Below, in pieces: positions 12,239 through 19,858 of a DNA stretch of 42,871 nt; position 1 is the stretch's first letter; every line of letters starts with the position of its first letter. Origin of the DNA: a virus. The position numbers and the translations under genes are program-made. The DNA lies in the IMG/VR virus record IMGVR_UViG_3300010354_000182, positions 1 through 42,871 of that record; one strand, 5' to 3'. The notes below the pieces were generated by a model, which made no database searches, was not told the origin of the DNA, and was given only the letters and a program-made list of their open reading frames with translations.

Positions 12239-12354
12239 TTATCTTCCTTCTTTTTCTCTATAGGTGGCGGAAAGTAAGGTTCAATTACGTAATGGTTTGC
12301 ACCCCACCATCCAAACGCTGATAAAAATCCCCAAAGCACTATTTCTAAAACCAT
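12235..12354 (-). CDS. Small single-span membrane protein
   Basis: 39 residues: an N-terminal membrane span (MVLEIVLWGFLSAFGWWGA), then a short polar tail with PPP and a lysine cluster. SD GGAGG precedes the ATG, and the stop overlaps the next ATG as ATGA. Similar tiny genes occur in T4-like aquatic phages (from memory). Function unknown. Confidence 0.78.
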   Translation of the reverse strand: MVLEIVLWGFLSAFGWWGANHYVIEPYFPPPIEKKKEDK

Positions 12355-12368
12355 TATAACCTCCAAAA

Positions 12369-12740
12369 TTAGAAGAGACTATCTACTACCTGTGCAGCAA
12401 TTAAAATATATGTTAGATAGTGTAACATCTGATCCACGCCGATCCAAACCCAAAATTGTTTATCGGCAGGCGTATAACCATATTTTTCTCCGACCTTCAT
12501 TTTAGCCCAATCGATATGATAATGTAAAACGAAATCTACAAAAGCCCAATAGACCGCTGCCCACGGGGCGAATACAATTAATATAGCCAGTGTAAAAAAT
12601 CCGTGAACGGCCGCATGTACGATCCCGCCTACTTTTCCGTAGGACCCCTTTTCGGCTATCATCCAATCAGTTTGGATAACAAAGTCTGCTACAAAATGCT
12701 TTATAGTCAGCATCAAAACGATAGCCAATCCTAGATCCAT
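12369..12740 (-). CDS. DUF3307-like membrane protein
   Basis: 123 residues with about four membrane spans (residues 2-20, 40-60, 62-75, 105-120) and the conserved pattern of DUF3307: KHFVADFVIQTDWM near the N-terminus, HAAVHGFFTL and DFVLHYHIDWAK in the middle. His and Asp residues in the spans could bind metal. Function of the family is unknown. Between two small genes of the clpP-upstream cluster; SD AAAGGAT. Confidence 0.8.
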   Translation of the reverse strand: MDLGLAIVLMLTIKHFVADFVIQTDWMIAEKGSYGKVGGIVHAAVHGFFTLAILIVFAPWAAVYWAFVDFVLHYHIDWAKMKVGEKYGYTPADKQFWVWIGVDQMLHYLTYILIAAQVVDSLF

Positions 12741-12742
12741 TT

Positions 12743-13027
12743 TTAAATCCTTTTTAGATATAAGAAAAAATTCTTACGTTCCCTAGGTTCCCACCAGACG
12801 CCTTCTTTACCACATTCATTGTTATAAGATGTGTTATGCAATCTAACCAAACTACATCTTTTGTAATGTGCTTCTACTTTCTTGGGTCCTGTTACAGGAT
12901 CGTGTTCTATAGATTCTGGTACATAGGCCTTTTTACAAAGCCATTCATAACCACTACCCCAATAGGGTATACTGCTGAATCTTCGAAAACTATGTTTACA
13001 TTCTTTGCATAAAACGTTATCGCTCAT
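12743..13027 (-). CDS. Small Cys-rich protein, probable zinc binder
   Basis: 94 residues with CKECKH at 7-12, Cys at about 31, 57 and 71, typical of a small zinc site, and an aromatic-rich tail. No catalytic motif. It overlaps the next gene upstream by 11 bases and ends 2 bases before the DUF3307 start, so it belongs to the same operon. Function unknown. Confidence 0.72.
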   Translation of the reverse strand: MSDNVLCKECKHSFRRFSSIPYWGSGYEWLCKKAYVPESIEHDPVTGPKKVEAHYKRCSLVRLHNTSYNNECGKEGVWWEPRERKNFFLYLKRI

Positions 13028-13487
13028 TTTCTTTTACCAATTTACAAGTTAATTCAAAATGTTCGTATGCCTTACGTACACTGGGATGCGACATCAATTT
13101 TTCTGTTTCTAGAGCCAATGCTTTGATTCCTTCTTCAGTCACTTCTCTAGCACTAGGCCATTCTAATTGTCTGGCGCTGTCACCAAATTCTTTAACAAGG
13201 TTATCCCAGGCTGCTTTTTGGCCGGGCGTTAGTTTACGTTCACGATCACTTCGTTGCATACGCAGTTCACCGGCTTTAACCAAAGCCTTGGAAATTTCAT
13301 CTTCAACCACACGACCTGCTGCCAACATAGGAGCATAGGCTGGATCAACATTGTATCTGGTTGATTGCCCGCCTGGATAGGATACAACAAGATGACTGCC
13401 CTTGGGGAAAGCATCCATCAATGTTTGATCGTACTCAGACACCGGTACATATCTGCGTCCGACCTTTTTATAGAACACGGTCTTCAT
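13017..13487 (-). CDS. Conserved phage protein of unknown function
   Basis: 156 residues from the ATG at 13487 (MKTVFYKKVGRRYVPVSEYD), preceded by GGGAAGTAT; a longer frame upstream lies inside the neighbouring gene. An N-terminal beta part with SYPGGQSTRYNVDP is followed by a long helical C-terminus (residues 60-155). The N-terminus is familiar from T4-like cyanophage genomes (from memory), without known function. It overlaps the upstream gene by 20 bases. Confidence 0.75.
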   Translation of the reverse strand: MKTVFYKKVGRRYVPVSEYDQTLMDAFPKGSHLVVSYPGGQSTRYNVDPAYAPMLAAGRVVEDEISKALVKAGELRMQRSDRERKLTPGQKAAWDNLVKEFGDSARQLEWPSAREVTEEGIKALALETEKLMSHPSVRKAYEHFELTCKLVKENER

Positions 13488-13761
13488 ATACTTCCCAATC
13501 ATTCGTATCGTAATTCCAGTGTCTGTTATCGCTGATGCCAATTCTTGCTGTGTAACCAAATAATCCGATTTCTAAACTAGGCCCTGCATGATCCCTACCC
13601 CGCCATCTTAGATCGACTTGAAACTCGAAGAGGTTCCATGCATAACGATAAAATCCTAGTTCAAAGGTTTTATTCTTTGTTAATACAAAATCTTTTTGCC
13701 AATAATCCTTAAAAGATTCGTGTTGAAAAGGATTAGCGACAGTAAAATTAAACTGTATCAC
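13468..13761 (-). CDS. Conserved small phage protein, beta-rich
   Basis: 97 residues, rich in aromatic and alternating hydrophobic residues (FELGFYRYAWNLFEFQVDL, then GPSLEIGLFGYTARIGI), suggesting a small beta barrel. Unknown function. The start overlaps the upstream stop by 4 bases (ATGA). Confidence 0.75.
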   Translation of the reverse strand: MIQFNFTVANPFQHESFKDYWQKDFVLTKNKTFELGFYRYAWNLFEFQVDLRWRGRDHAGPSLEIGLFGYTARIGISDNRHWNYDTNDWEVYEDRVL

Positions 13762-14159
13762 TTGAATACTTCCATGGCTTCGTTGTCAACATTTTCGACC
13801 ATATGGATCATGAAACGATACTTTTCCCATGCAGTCTTAACGGATTCGTTATTGCTAAGACTCGTAGGAAAGATATCAACCCAGATGGAATCTTCTGGTT
13901 GCTTGTGACGATGCAGACCCTGTCTACGTGGCTGTATGATCTTATTGTTTAGCCAAAGGTGTAGTGCTACCTCCTTGCACCGTTCGTAATCGAGACCAGC
14001 AAGATATGTGGGTTCGTGCGTATATTGATAAATGACATTCTCAAGATGTTGTTCATCTTGCATAGACGTAGCGGTAATAAGAAACGCTACATCTTCGATG
14101 TCAACTTCACCGTTGACAATATCGCGAACGCAACGACCAAGACTAAAACCAATTTTCAT
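13758..14159 (-). CDS. Phage protein of unknown function
   Basis: 133 residues, mostly helical: an N-terminal GFSLGRCVRDIVNGEVDIEDV segment, a middle HLWLNNKIIQPRR basic patch and a C-terminal helix. No signal peptide, membrane span or catalytic motif. Start overlaps the upstream stop (ATGA). It looks like a member of the small conserved genes of T4-like aquatic phages; function not known. Confidence 0.75.
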   Translation of the reverse strand: MKIGFSLGRCVRDIVNGEVDIEDVAFLITATSMQDEQHLENVIYQYTHEPTYLAGLDYERCKEVALHLWLNNKIIQPRRQGLHRHKQPEDSIWVDIFPTSLSNNESVKTAWEKYRFMIHMVENVDNEAMEVFK

Positions 14160-14428
14160 TTTACTATTCCTGTTTGTGGTAGATTAGGTTGCCTATTGTA
14201 TTGACTCTCGATACTCCAATGTGGTTCCGGTGACGGATACTTTACATCGTTTTCTACGTTAAGTCCAAACGCACGACGGATATTCTTTTTGTCTGCCTGA
14301 CTGCCGCAGATCTGCGCACATTCTTCTGCAACTAGTTCTGCTAACATTTCCATACGATGCTGGCAGTCTTCTGTGATATATTTGTGAAGACCGTGATCTA
14401 ACATAATTTGTTTAAGACGTTCGTTCAT
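14156..14428 (-). CDS. Small phage protein of unknown function
   Basis: 90 residues. The N-terminal two thirds is helical (ERLKQIMLDHGLHKYIT, RMEMLAELVAEECAQIC); the C-terminus (EPHWSIESQYNRQPNLPQT) is proline-rich and probably unstructured. Cys at about 38 and 41. Overlaps its neighbours by 4 and 17 bases, so it is translationally coupled. No family named. Confidence 0.72.
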   Translation of the reverse strand: MNERLKQIMLDHGLHKYITEDCQHRMEMLAELVAEECAQICGSQADKKNIRRAFGLNVENDVKYPSPEPHWSIESQYNRQPNLPQTGIVK

Positions 14429-14732
14429 AACGCAATCTCCATATTAGTAGATCTAATTTTAGTACGGTGTTCCTCCAAACCCAGTCACGCAAAGTCTTAC
14501 GCTCTGCTAGTTTACGGTCCAAGTATTCCACAAAATCAGTGTAAAACTTGGTTGCAAAGTTGGGATTTCTTTCTAAATCCTTTACTGTTTTATTTCGCAA
14601 GGCTGTCATTCGCTCAGTTAACATTTCAGTATAATACCGTTCCTGGTCAAATGTTGGATGTGTGATCCCTCCGGCTTGAATATAGGTACGATACCTTAGC
14701 AGTTCTCCGTCACGCTTTTTAGAATCAGTCAT
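14412..14732 (-). CDS. Small helical phage protein of unknown function
   Basis: 106 residues, strongly basic and helical (RERMTAL-type helices, DFVEYLDRKLAERKTLRD), ending in an Arg-rich tail (LLIWRLRYERTS). Charge suggests RNA or DNA contact, but no motif is present. Start overlaps the upstream stop (ATGA). Confidence 0.72.
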   Translation of the reverse strand: MTDSKKRDGELLRYRTYIQAGGITHPTFDQERYYTEMLTERMTALRNKTVKDLERNPNFATKFYTDFVEYLDRKLAERKTLRDWVWRNTVLKLDLLIWRLRYERTS

Positions 14733-15184
14733 TCTTTATCTTCTTCTTTAGTGTGAGCATCACAGGCAGTATAGATCCAGCCACGACCGCGGGTCTTGCC
14801 AGGAGCACCACATTTTTCGCAGGTAACTGCTGACATAGATTCGGCCATACGGATCATACCATAGATAGTATCATCGCCACCGCTGGTATAAAAACGCAGT
14901 GTACCAAACTTTTCTTTGACCTGAACGGCTACAACCTGTTGGACATGAGGAGTTCTAGGCATACCAGATTCTCCCTCGATACCTTTCTTTACCTCAAGAT
15001 CACGTTGACGCTCACGCCAATCAATGTGGTGTTGGATATTGGCACAGAGTTGGTTGATAATATTAAACCAACCATCTCCGCACTCAAACCCCCAACACAT
15101 CAATGTTTCACGCATGTTTCCGTGCCTATCCTTGAAGATTTTAGGATACTTAGCACACAGTTGTTCGTCTAGTTCTTGTTTCAT
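14729..15184 (-). CDS. Conserved phage protein with a C-terminal zinc motif
   Basis: 151 residues. The N-terminal part (MCWGFECGDGWFNIINQLC) is a conserved motif of a protein widespread in phages, the middle contains VKEKFGTLRFYTSGGDD, and the C-terminus has CEKCGAPGKTRGRGWIYTACDAH, a likely zinc site. No function is established. Start overlaps the upstream stop (ATGA). Confidence 0.78.
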   Translation of the reverse strand: MKQELDEQLCAKYPKIFKDRHGNMRETLMCWGFECGDGWFNIINQLCANIQHHIDWRERQRDLEVKKGIEGESGMPRTPHVQQVVAVQVKEKFGTLRFYTSGGDDTIYGMIRMAESMSAVTCEKCGAPGKTRGRGWIYTACDAHTKEEDKE

Positions 15185-15639
15185 TTTTTTCTCAATTCGT
15201 GATGTAGATGCTTACTAAGATATCTAATCATTCCGTAAAGTTCTTTGCTGTTTTCAGGACATAATTTGGCTCGCCAGTCTGAATTGAAAGATAAATTTTT
15301 CTTTTGTAATACTCTAGTCTTAAATGCTGTCCCAGGTTTTGTAATAGTAATAGGATAATCTTTTGATGTTTCCCAATACATTTTATTACTTTTAGTTGCC
15401 TTACCAAACTTGCAAACATAGCCGTCTGGTGTAGTTACAGTCCAAGAACCTTTTTCATTTTTTACCCAAGAATACCCTTCGATGGTATTTTGAATTTCAA
15501 GTTTATCTTCGGCTTCTTTTTTAATTGCAATTAGTCTATTACTAATTTGTTGCATGTCTCGGGGAGTTAGGCCCATTAATTGTGCCTGTACAAGAATACG
15601 TTCTTGTTTGTCTGTTAATTGTAGTCTACCTCTAGGCAT
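15181..15639 (-). CDS. Phage protein of unknown function, possible helix-turn-helix N-terminus
   Basis: 152 residues. Residues 8-45 (LTDKQERILVQAQLMGLTPRD, then MQQISNRLIAIKKE) could form a small helix-turn-helix; the middle (YSWVKNEKGSWTVTTPDGY) is beta-like and the C-terminus helical and basic. Overlaps the upstream gene by 8 bases. The DNA-binding suggestion is weak. Confidence 0.68.
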   Translation of the reverse strand: MPRGRLQLTDKQERILVQAQLMGLTPRDMQQISNRLIAIKKEAEDKLEIQNTIEGYSWVKNEKGSWTVTTPDGYVCKFGKATKSNKMYWETSKDYPITITKPGTAFKTRVLQKKNLSFNSDWRAKLCPENSKELYGMIRYLSKHLHHELRKK

Positions 15640-15997
15640 TTTCCACCTCTACTTGTTCTTTACCTGCTTCTTTGATTTTGCGAAGCAGTTGTTGATTACG
15701 ATAGTCCTGTTCTTTACGTTCTACAGCCTTTTCAAAATTGCGACCAATCAACATACGATGATACTCTCGACACTTTTGAAAACCACCAAGCCATACTTCC
15801 ATTTCTTCCAGGGTGCCTACAAACAGTTCGGCATCTCGACTATAAATTGGATAAGCATCATCTTTGGGAAACAGGGCAACTATATCGCCAAACTCTTGAC
15901 GGTAATTTCCATGTTTTGAATTTCCCATACGGAGGCCCAATATAGACACTTCTTCCTCTAAACGTCTAAGACGAAGGATAGTTTGGTAACCAGACAT
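15632..15997 (-). CDS. Phage protein of unknown function
   Basis: 121 residues. An N-terminal coiled-coil start (LRLRRLEEEVSILGLRMG), a middle with FGDIVALFPKDDAYPIYSR and a highly charged C-terminal helix (EKAVERKEQDYRNQQLLRK). No signal or membrane span. A sigma70 promoter stands 33 bases upstream (16030-16058), so this gene begins a transcription unit running left through the small genes. Function unknown. Confidence 0.75.
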   Translation of the reverse strand: MSGYQTILRLRRLEEEVSILGLRMGNSKHGNYRQEFGDIVALFPKDDAYPIYSRDAELFVGTLEEMEVWLGGFQKCREYHRMLIGRNFEKAVERKEQDYRNQQLLRKIKEAGKEQVEVENA

Positions 15998-16029
15998 GTA
16001 TCGCTCTCTCTACTTGTTGATGATATATT

Positions 16030-16058
16030 ATTGTAACATCTTCTGAGAAAAAAGTCAA
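16030..16058 (-). promoter_or_regulatory. Sigma70-type promoter
   Basis: Minus strand TTGACT (16053-16058), 17 bases, TACAAT (16030-16035). It overlaps the stop of the 72-residue gene and drives the unit starting at 15997. Confidence 0.75.
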
Positions 16059-16273
16059 CGATATTTTAATTCAAACCAAACTGCGTCTTTGGGATCTTTA
16101 AATGAGTAAGATGCAACAAAATCGTTGGTCAAAGATACATCCGAGACATCTTGAACATGGTACCCAATAAAACTTTGACATTGGATTTTTGCCCATTCGG
16201 CTGCGGATTTAAAATATGATTCGGCCTCCTCATAGGCAATTCCGGAATCATTTAGATATACTACTTTTGTCAT
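16055..16273 (-). CDS. Small paralogous protein, F-x-L-K-Y ending
   Basis: 72 residues. N-terminus TKVVYLNDSGIAYEEAESYF, then AEWAKIQCQ, and a C-terminus YSFKDPKDAVWFELKYR. The last 17 residues follow the pattern F-x-F-x3-x-D-x3-F-x-L-(K/R)-aromatic shared by its neighbours. No signal or catalytic residues. Its ATG lies within the end of the upstream small membrane gene. Function unknown. Confidence 0.78.
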   Translation of the reverse strand: MTKVVYLNDSGIAYEEAESYFKSAAEWAKIQCQSFIGYHVQDVSDVSLTNDFVASYSFKDPKDAVWFELKYR

Positions 16274-16388
16274 TTTGAAAATATTTTACCGCTTCAACAA
16301 ATCCGCCGTAGGCTAAACCCGCCATAACAATAGCCAATGGCGGTACTACAAATACTATGTAGAGCCAGATTAGAATTTTGGCTATCAT
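16248..16388 (-). CDS. Small membrane protein between two paralogues
   Basis: 46 residues: one or two hydrophobic segments (AKILIWLYIVFVVPPLAIV, then MAGLAYGGFVEAV) and a polar tail ending SSISK. SD AGGTGGGG precedes the ATG, which overlaps the upstream stop (ATGA). Unrelated to the flanking LKW-type proteins. Possibly a membrane partner; nothing supports a function. Confidence 0.7.
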   Translation of the reverse strand: MIAKILIWLYIVFVVPPLAIVMAGLAYGGFVEAVKYFQNDKSSISK

Positions 16389-16642
16389 CCCCACCTTAAT
16401 AAAAACATAGTAATTTCTTTTTTATTTTTAAACTTGAAAGTATCGAAACTTGTTCGAACACCACAATTATGTTCTTGACACCATTTTTGGATAGGGTCTA
16501 TATCAGATTCGTTTAACCCAACAGAAAAAGCAAGATCACCGTCAAATGGTTGAATATGTACTCGACCGGCGAGGGTGTTTCTTCTGGCAGTTTCAATCCA
16601 ATATATAGTTTTTGGCATAGGAATATATGCGTAGCCCCCCAT
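16385..16642 (-). CDS. LKW-family small protein (R-W-G end)
   Basis: 85 residues. A beta-like N-terminal half (PKTIYWIETARRNTLAGRV) leads to the family core IQKWCQEHNCG and the ending FKFKNKKEITMFLLRWG. W-C and the terminal F-x-L-(K/R)-W pattern place it with the neighbours. Its ATG directly follows the upstream TAA (TAAATG). Confidence 0.8.
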   Translation of the reverse strand: MGGYAYIPMPKTIYWIETARRNTLAGRVHIQPFDGDLAFSVGLNESDIDPIQKWCQEHNCGVRTSFDTFKFKNKKEITMFLLRWG

Positions 16643-16906
16643 TTAAGACCACCTCATTGCAAACATACTAGCATCCTGCTCATTTTGGAAATACCACGCT
16701 CGGCATTTTGATTCCCTTATATCTCGAAATTTGTTTTGGCAATGTTCGAGACACCATGTAAGTTTTCCGGAATAGTTATCATCTTCTTCAAGACGAACAA
16801 CATAATATGCCTCTAATATTTTCATTAACTGATCATCTTCCAGCAATATAGTTCCTACCTTCTTATGAGCCATATTGATATAATTTTTATAATGATCGTT
16901 GTTCAT
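16643..16906 (-). CDS. LKW-family small protein (R-W-S end)
   Basis: 87 residues. Helical N-terminal half (HYKNYINMAHKKVGTILL, KILEAYYVV), then LTWCLEHCQNKF and the ending RAWYFQNEQDASMFAMRWS. Same W-C core and terminal pattern as neighbours, with Ala for the usual Leu before M-R-W. Overlaps the upstream stop (ATGA). Confidence 0.8.
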   Translation of the reverse strand: MNNDHYKNYINMAHKKVGTILLEDDQLMKILEAYYVVRLEEDDNYSGKLTWCLEHCQNKFRDIRESKCRAWYFQNEQDASMFAMRWS

Positions 16907-17187
16907 TTACCGTATTTCAAAAGATATTCTGTTAATGTAGAGCCCATAAATTTTGCACGTATGATGTACTTATATCCCATCGAAGCAAAATCAGTGATAT
17001 GATGATAAACCGGAACTTCGCAGGCATTCGTCATGACCCATTGCCCTTTTTCACTTTGAGTCCACTCATATAAGGGTTGAGCAGCATATAGATCTGGATC
17101 TTCTACGTCGCCCATGGTGAATTCGTGAACAGTGACTTCACGTATTTCTTCTACTCTATCTCCTACGATTTTATACTTTATTTCCAT
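16903..17187 (-). CDS. Small phage protein, divergent LKW-type or related fold
   Basis: 94 residues. The middle WTQSEKGQWVMTNACEVPVY is a motif found in several T4-like aquatic phages (from memory), followed by FASMGYKYIIRAKF and an ending LTEYLLKYGK, which partly resembles the family's F-x-L-K-W. It may be a distant member. Overlaps the upstream gene by 10 bases. Confidence 0.75.
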   Translation of the reverse strand: MEIKYKIVGDRVEEIREVTVHEFTMGDVEDPDLYAAQPLYEWTQSEKGQWVMTNACEVPVYHHITDFASMGYKYIIRAKFMGSTLTEYLLKYGK

Positions 17188-17435
17188 TTTAGTGTAAAGT
17201 TAACAGCATCACCTTCGTTTTCAAAAACAAATGAAGATCCACGACTTTCCCAATGGCCTTTGGCATTTTCTTGTAACCACATTTTAATATCAATGGCATG
17301 TTTATTATTATTAAATCTTGTTAGAGAAATCTTCCTCCATCCTAACTGTACCAACATGTCAGAAAGAATGTGAAAATCCATTTCACTCTGCATTTGTGTA
17401 GATAGTTCTTTGGCGATTTCTTCTTTTAGATTCAT
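17178..17435 (-). CDS. LKW-family small protein (L-K-W-K end)
   Basis: 85 residues. A helical start (NLKEEIAKELSTQMQSEMD), then IKMWLQENAKGHWESRG and the ending SFVFENEGDAVNFTLKWK. The family Cys after W is Leu here. Overlaps the upstream stop (ATGA). Confidence 0.8.
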   Translation of the reverse strand: MNLKEEIAKELSTQMQSEMDFHILSDMLVQLGWRKISLTRFNNNKHAIDIKMWLQENAKGHWESRGSSFVFENEGDAVNFTLKWK

Positions 17436-17824
17436 AATCTGCTCACTAGATCCTTTTCAAAGATACCCCAACCTAGCCTACTCTTAGGTGTGTTCTTACG
17501 TGCCTGTACACAAAGGTAACCGTCCTCGTCAATGCTCACTTCCCAGTTGAAATATCTTTCGTCATAGAGGTAATCTTTAAGATAATATAACATCATAGCA
17601 GGAACATTGTTGTTCCATTCTGTTGCTATTAAAGGAGTATATTCTCTTCCTTTAAGGATTTCTACTAACTTGAGTTTTTCAAGAGTTTCTGCATTTAATG
17701 GCGAGAACGTTACACGATCGTAAAGTGCAACACCGTCATAGTGTAGACCCGTTGCTTGATCGTATATTTTTTTGTAATCATATTCTCGAATGATTACTTT
17801 TCTTTTTAATGTTCTTAGCGCCAT
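17432..17824 (-). CDS. Phage protein of unknown function within the LKW cluster
   Basis: 130 residues, basic N-terminus (ALRTLKRKVIIREYDYKKI), Tyr-rich centre and an ending RLGWGIFEKDLVSRL; it lacks the family ending. Start overlaps the upstream stop by about 10 bases. Function unknown. Confidence 0.75.
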   Translation of the reverse strand: MALRTLKRKVIIREYDYKKIYDQATGLHYDGVALYDRVTFSPLNAETLEKLKLVEILKGREYTPLIATEWNNNVPAMMLYYLKDYLYDERYFNWEVSIDEDGYLCVQARKNTPKSRLGWGIFEKDLVSRL

Positions 17825-18147
17825 TTTAATACAAATATCATTCTGTCACGGTCATCACGAAACCAAAACTTGCGGTTGTTCATATACCAACGCTGTGCAG
17901 GTTCCGGTGCTTCTTTTTCGCCCCAAATGTGCTCTCCAGAATTGCCAAAGGTCTCATAACACCACGCTTCCATTTCGCGCCAATTGCCGCCTACGGGTTC
18001 TGCTGTGTAGTAACGACTACCATAGACAGTACCTTCGGCCAACACAATGTTTTGTAAAGGACTGTAAACAATATCATCCCACAGCCTTTTAAGAGCCTGT
18101 GCAGAAAAGTTGCTCTTGCCCGTATTACGACCTGTAATCTGTATCAT
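17815..18147 (-). CDS. LKW-family small protein (L-K-W-R end)
   Basis: 110 residues, the longest of the family. N-terminal half RNTGKSNFSAQALKRLWDD and VYGSRYYTAEPVGG, then MEAWCYETFGN and the ending KFWFRDDRDRMIFVLKWR. W-C core and terminal pattern are well kept. SD AAGGA is close to the ATG. Confidence 0.8.
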   Translation of the reverse strand: MIQITGRNTGKSNFSAQALKRLWDDIVYSPLQNIVLAEGTVYGSRYYTAEPVGGNWREMEAWCYETFGNSGEHIWGEKEAPEPAQRWYMNNRKFWFRDDRDRMIFVLKWR

Positions 18148-18153
18148 TCCTTG

Positions 18154-18369
18154 TTACATCCACTTAAGACAAAACAAAAGATAGTCGCGTTCTTCTTTGA
18201 ACCAGAAATGGGTGTTGCCAAACATAGAGTCAACACGCCAGCGAGATTCTCCTAGAACTAAAGACTGATTCCAACCCCCAGTGCCAAGATTTTTTCTACA
18301 CCATTGTATCATGTCTTCTTGTTCATGATAACGATCCTTACCAAAAGATACTTTGGTAATTAACTCCAT
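18154..18369 (-). CDS. LKW-family small protein (L-K-W-M end)
   Basis: 71 residues from the ATG at 18369 (AGGAC upstream); an in-frame ATG at 18393 would lengthen it but lacks an SD. Core MIQWCRKNLGTGG and ending HFWFKEERDYLLFCLKWM follow the family pattern. Overlaps the upstream gene by 10 bases. Confidence 0.78.
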   Translation of the reverse strand: MELITKVSFGKDRYHEQEDMIQWCRKNLGTGGWNQSLVLGESRWRVDSMFGNTHFWFKEERDYLLFCLKWM

Positions 18370-18686
18370 GTCCTGTGTTTCTCTGCCACCCATTCTGCAC
18401 CGTCGTATTCAGAAACCATCCATTCAACATCCCCGGGAATCTCTACGATTTTTAGATTAGCATGAGTACCATTGGCACCCATGCCCAATTCCCGAACCAC
18501 TTTAACAAGATAGGGATCGTCACGAGCAACATCGCGATCGTAGAAACCCACTTCTTGAATACCTGCAAGACGGCAGTATTCGGTCTGGGCACGTTTACTC
18601 AAACCGAAACCTCCATAGCAGTCGTTAATTACAACATAACGAACTCCTGTCTTTAAATCGTCTAAAAACTTTTGTTTATCTGTCAT
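18360..18686 (-). CDS. Conserved phage protein of unknown function
   Basis: 108 residues from the ATG at 18686 (overlaps the upstream stop by 4 bases). VINDCYGGFGLSKRA near the N-terminus, YDRDVARDDPYLVKVVREL in the middle and EWMVSEYDGAEWVAEKHRTW at the end are a conserved set seen across T4-like aquatic phages (from memory). No catalytic function known. Confidence 0.78.
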   Translation of the reverse strand: MTDKQKFLDDLKTGVRYVVINDCYGGFGLSKRAQTEYCRLAGIQEVGFYDRDVARDDPYLVKVVRELGMGANGTHANLKIVEIPGDVEWMVSEYDGAEWVAEKHRTWS

Positions 18687-19477
18687 ATTTCTACTACCTT
18701 CATTGGATCCCAACCTGTATTTTCATAACCATCATATCCACGTGGATTACAGACCACACGAGTTTCGCCTATCATATAATCAAACGGATGATGAGTATGC
18801 CCATGAGTCCACAATTTGATCTGCGGATTATCCAACATGATTTCTGAGAGATCGCTATGGTATGCACCATTCATATGATAGTCACTTTTGTACATTTCAT
18901 GGCAACTCTGATAAGAAGGAGAGTGATGTCCTACAACAACCATCTTCTTATCTTTGTTTTGCTCAGCAATCAACTTAAAATAATCTCGAGTCATCCTGTG
19001 ACGCTCGACAGTATCTGCAGGCTTAAGGGGAATGTATCCCATCTTGTCGTTTCGGATAGCACGATAATCATTCATCATATCTCGTACAACATGTAAAGTT
19101 AACGGATCAAACTTATTCATGTCGGTCCATAGCGTACCGCCAACAAATAACACATCGTCGATCTGTTTACAGTCACGCTCTAAAAGATAGACATTATCAT
19201 GTACACCGCAAGCCATACGCATGTCTTCAACGCTGTCAAAGAATTTACCGCTGTCATAGAATTCGTGATTTCCCATTACGTAAACTACGTGAGGGAATTG
19301 AAAACTACAACGCTTTAAAAAGTCGCGAAAACGAATACCATACTCGCTCTCAGGCTTGTGAACTTTTGAAGCGACCATAATATCGCCAGACAAGATTAGA
19401 ACATCTGCATTATTTTCATTTTTGATGAAAATGTCTGCAAATTCTAAATGAAGATCGGATACAATTTGGATACGCAT
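18683..19477 (-). CDS. Calcineurin-like metallophosphoesterase
   Basis: 264 residues with all five motif blocks: SDLHLEF (D8, H10), SGD (32), GNHE at 69-72, VVGHHSPS near 190 and HGHTHH near 224. Two-metal phosphoesterase; the substrate may be nucleotide, nucleic acid or phosphoprotein. First gene of the leftward unit: consensus promoter at 19508-19536 and a 30-base leader with AGGGCG. It probably heads the LKW cluster operon, with stop and start overlapping the next gene (ATGA). Confidence 0.9.
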   Translation of the reverse strand: MRIQIVSDLHLEFADIFIKNENNADVLILSGDIMVASKVHKPESEYGIRFRDFLKRCSFQFPHVVYVMGNHEFYDSGKFFDSVEDMRMACGVHDNVYLLERDCKQIDDVLFVGGTLWTDMNKFDPLTLHVVRDMMNDYRAIRNDKMGYIPLKPADTVERHRMTRDYFKLIAEQNKDKKMVVVGHHSPSYQSCHEMYKSDYHMNGAYHSDLSEIMLDNPQIKLWTHGHTHHPFDYMIGETRVVCNPRGYDGYENTGWDPMKVVEI

Positions 19478-19507
19478 TTTTCGCCCTAAAAGGTATTAAG
19501 TGTGTAT

Positions 19508-19536
19508 ATTATACAGCCAAGTTTGATTTTTGTCAA
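19508..19536 (-). promoter_or_regulatory. Consensus sigma70 promoter (leftward)
   Basis: Minus strand TTGACA (19531-19536), 17 bases, TATAAT (19508-19513). It faces away from the rightward genes, leaving a divergent promoter region of about 95 bases. Confidence 0.85.
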
Positions 19537-19541
19537 CTAGA

Positions 19542-19549
19542 GTTAAATA
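19542..19549 (+). promoter_or_regulatory. Late-type promoter box (GTTAAATA)
   Basis: GTTAAATA on the plus strand, 28 bases before the ATG of the first rightward gene, with GGGAG as SD between. Weaker match than the other late boxes. Confidence 0.4.
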
Positions 19550-19576
19550 CACGTATATAACCCTGGGAGCGAAACG

Positions 19577-19858
19577 ATGGGAGATTTCTTCAAATTAGTC
19601 GCAGAATTGGGCTTTCCAATTGCGGCTGCAATGGGAGCAGGATACTTTGTATTCCTAACGCTCAAATTTATTTTGGCTGGTGTTACATCTAGTGTTAATG
19701 GTATTAAGGGTATCATTGGTGCATTAGACAATCGAGTCAAAACAATGAATCACGATGTGATTCGTATAGACACAGTGGTATCGAATGCATTAGGTCTAAG
19801 ACCCGATGTAGATCGTATCGCTCGCGCAGACGGAAAAAATGACGCAAGGAGAGATTAA
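19577..19858 (+). CDS. Small membrane protein, holin-like, paralogue of 20694
   Basis: 93 residues. One strong membrane span (residues 10-33, LGFPIAAAMGAGYFVFLTL), then a helical and charged tail (NRVKTMNHDVIRIDTVV). Shape and the FPIAAAxGxGY motif resemble small phage holin-like or BhlA-type proteins. It shares this plan with the gene at 20694. Holin activity is inferred from form only. SD GGGAG. Confidence 0.72.
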   Translation: MGDFFKLVAELGFPIAAAMGAGYFVFLTLKFILAGVTSSVNGIKGIIGALDNRVKTMNHDVIRIDTVVSNALGLRPDVDRIARADGKNDARRD

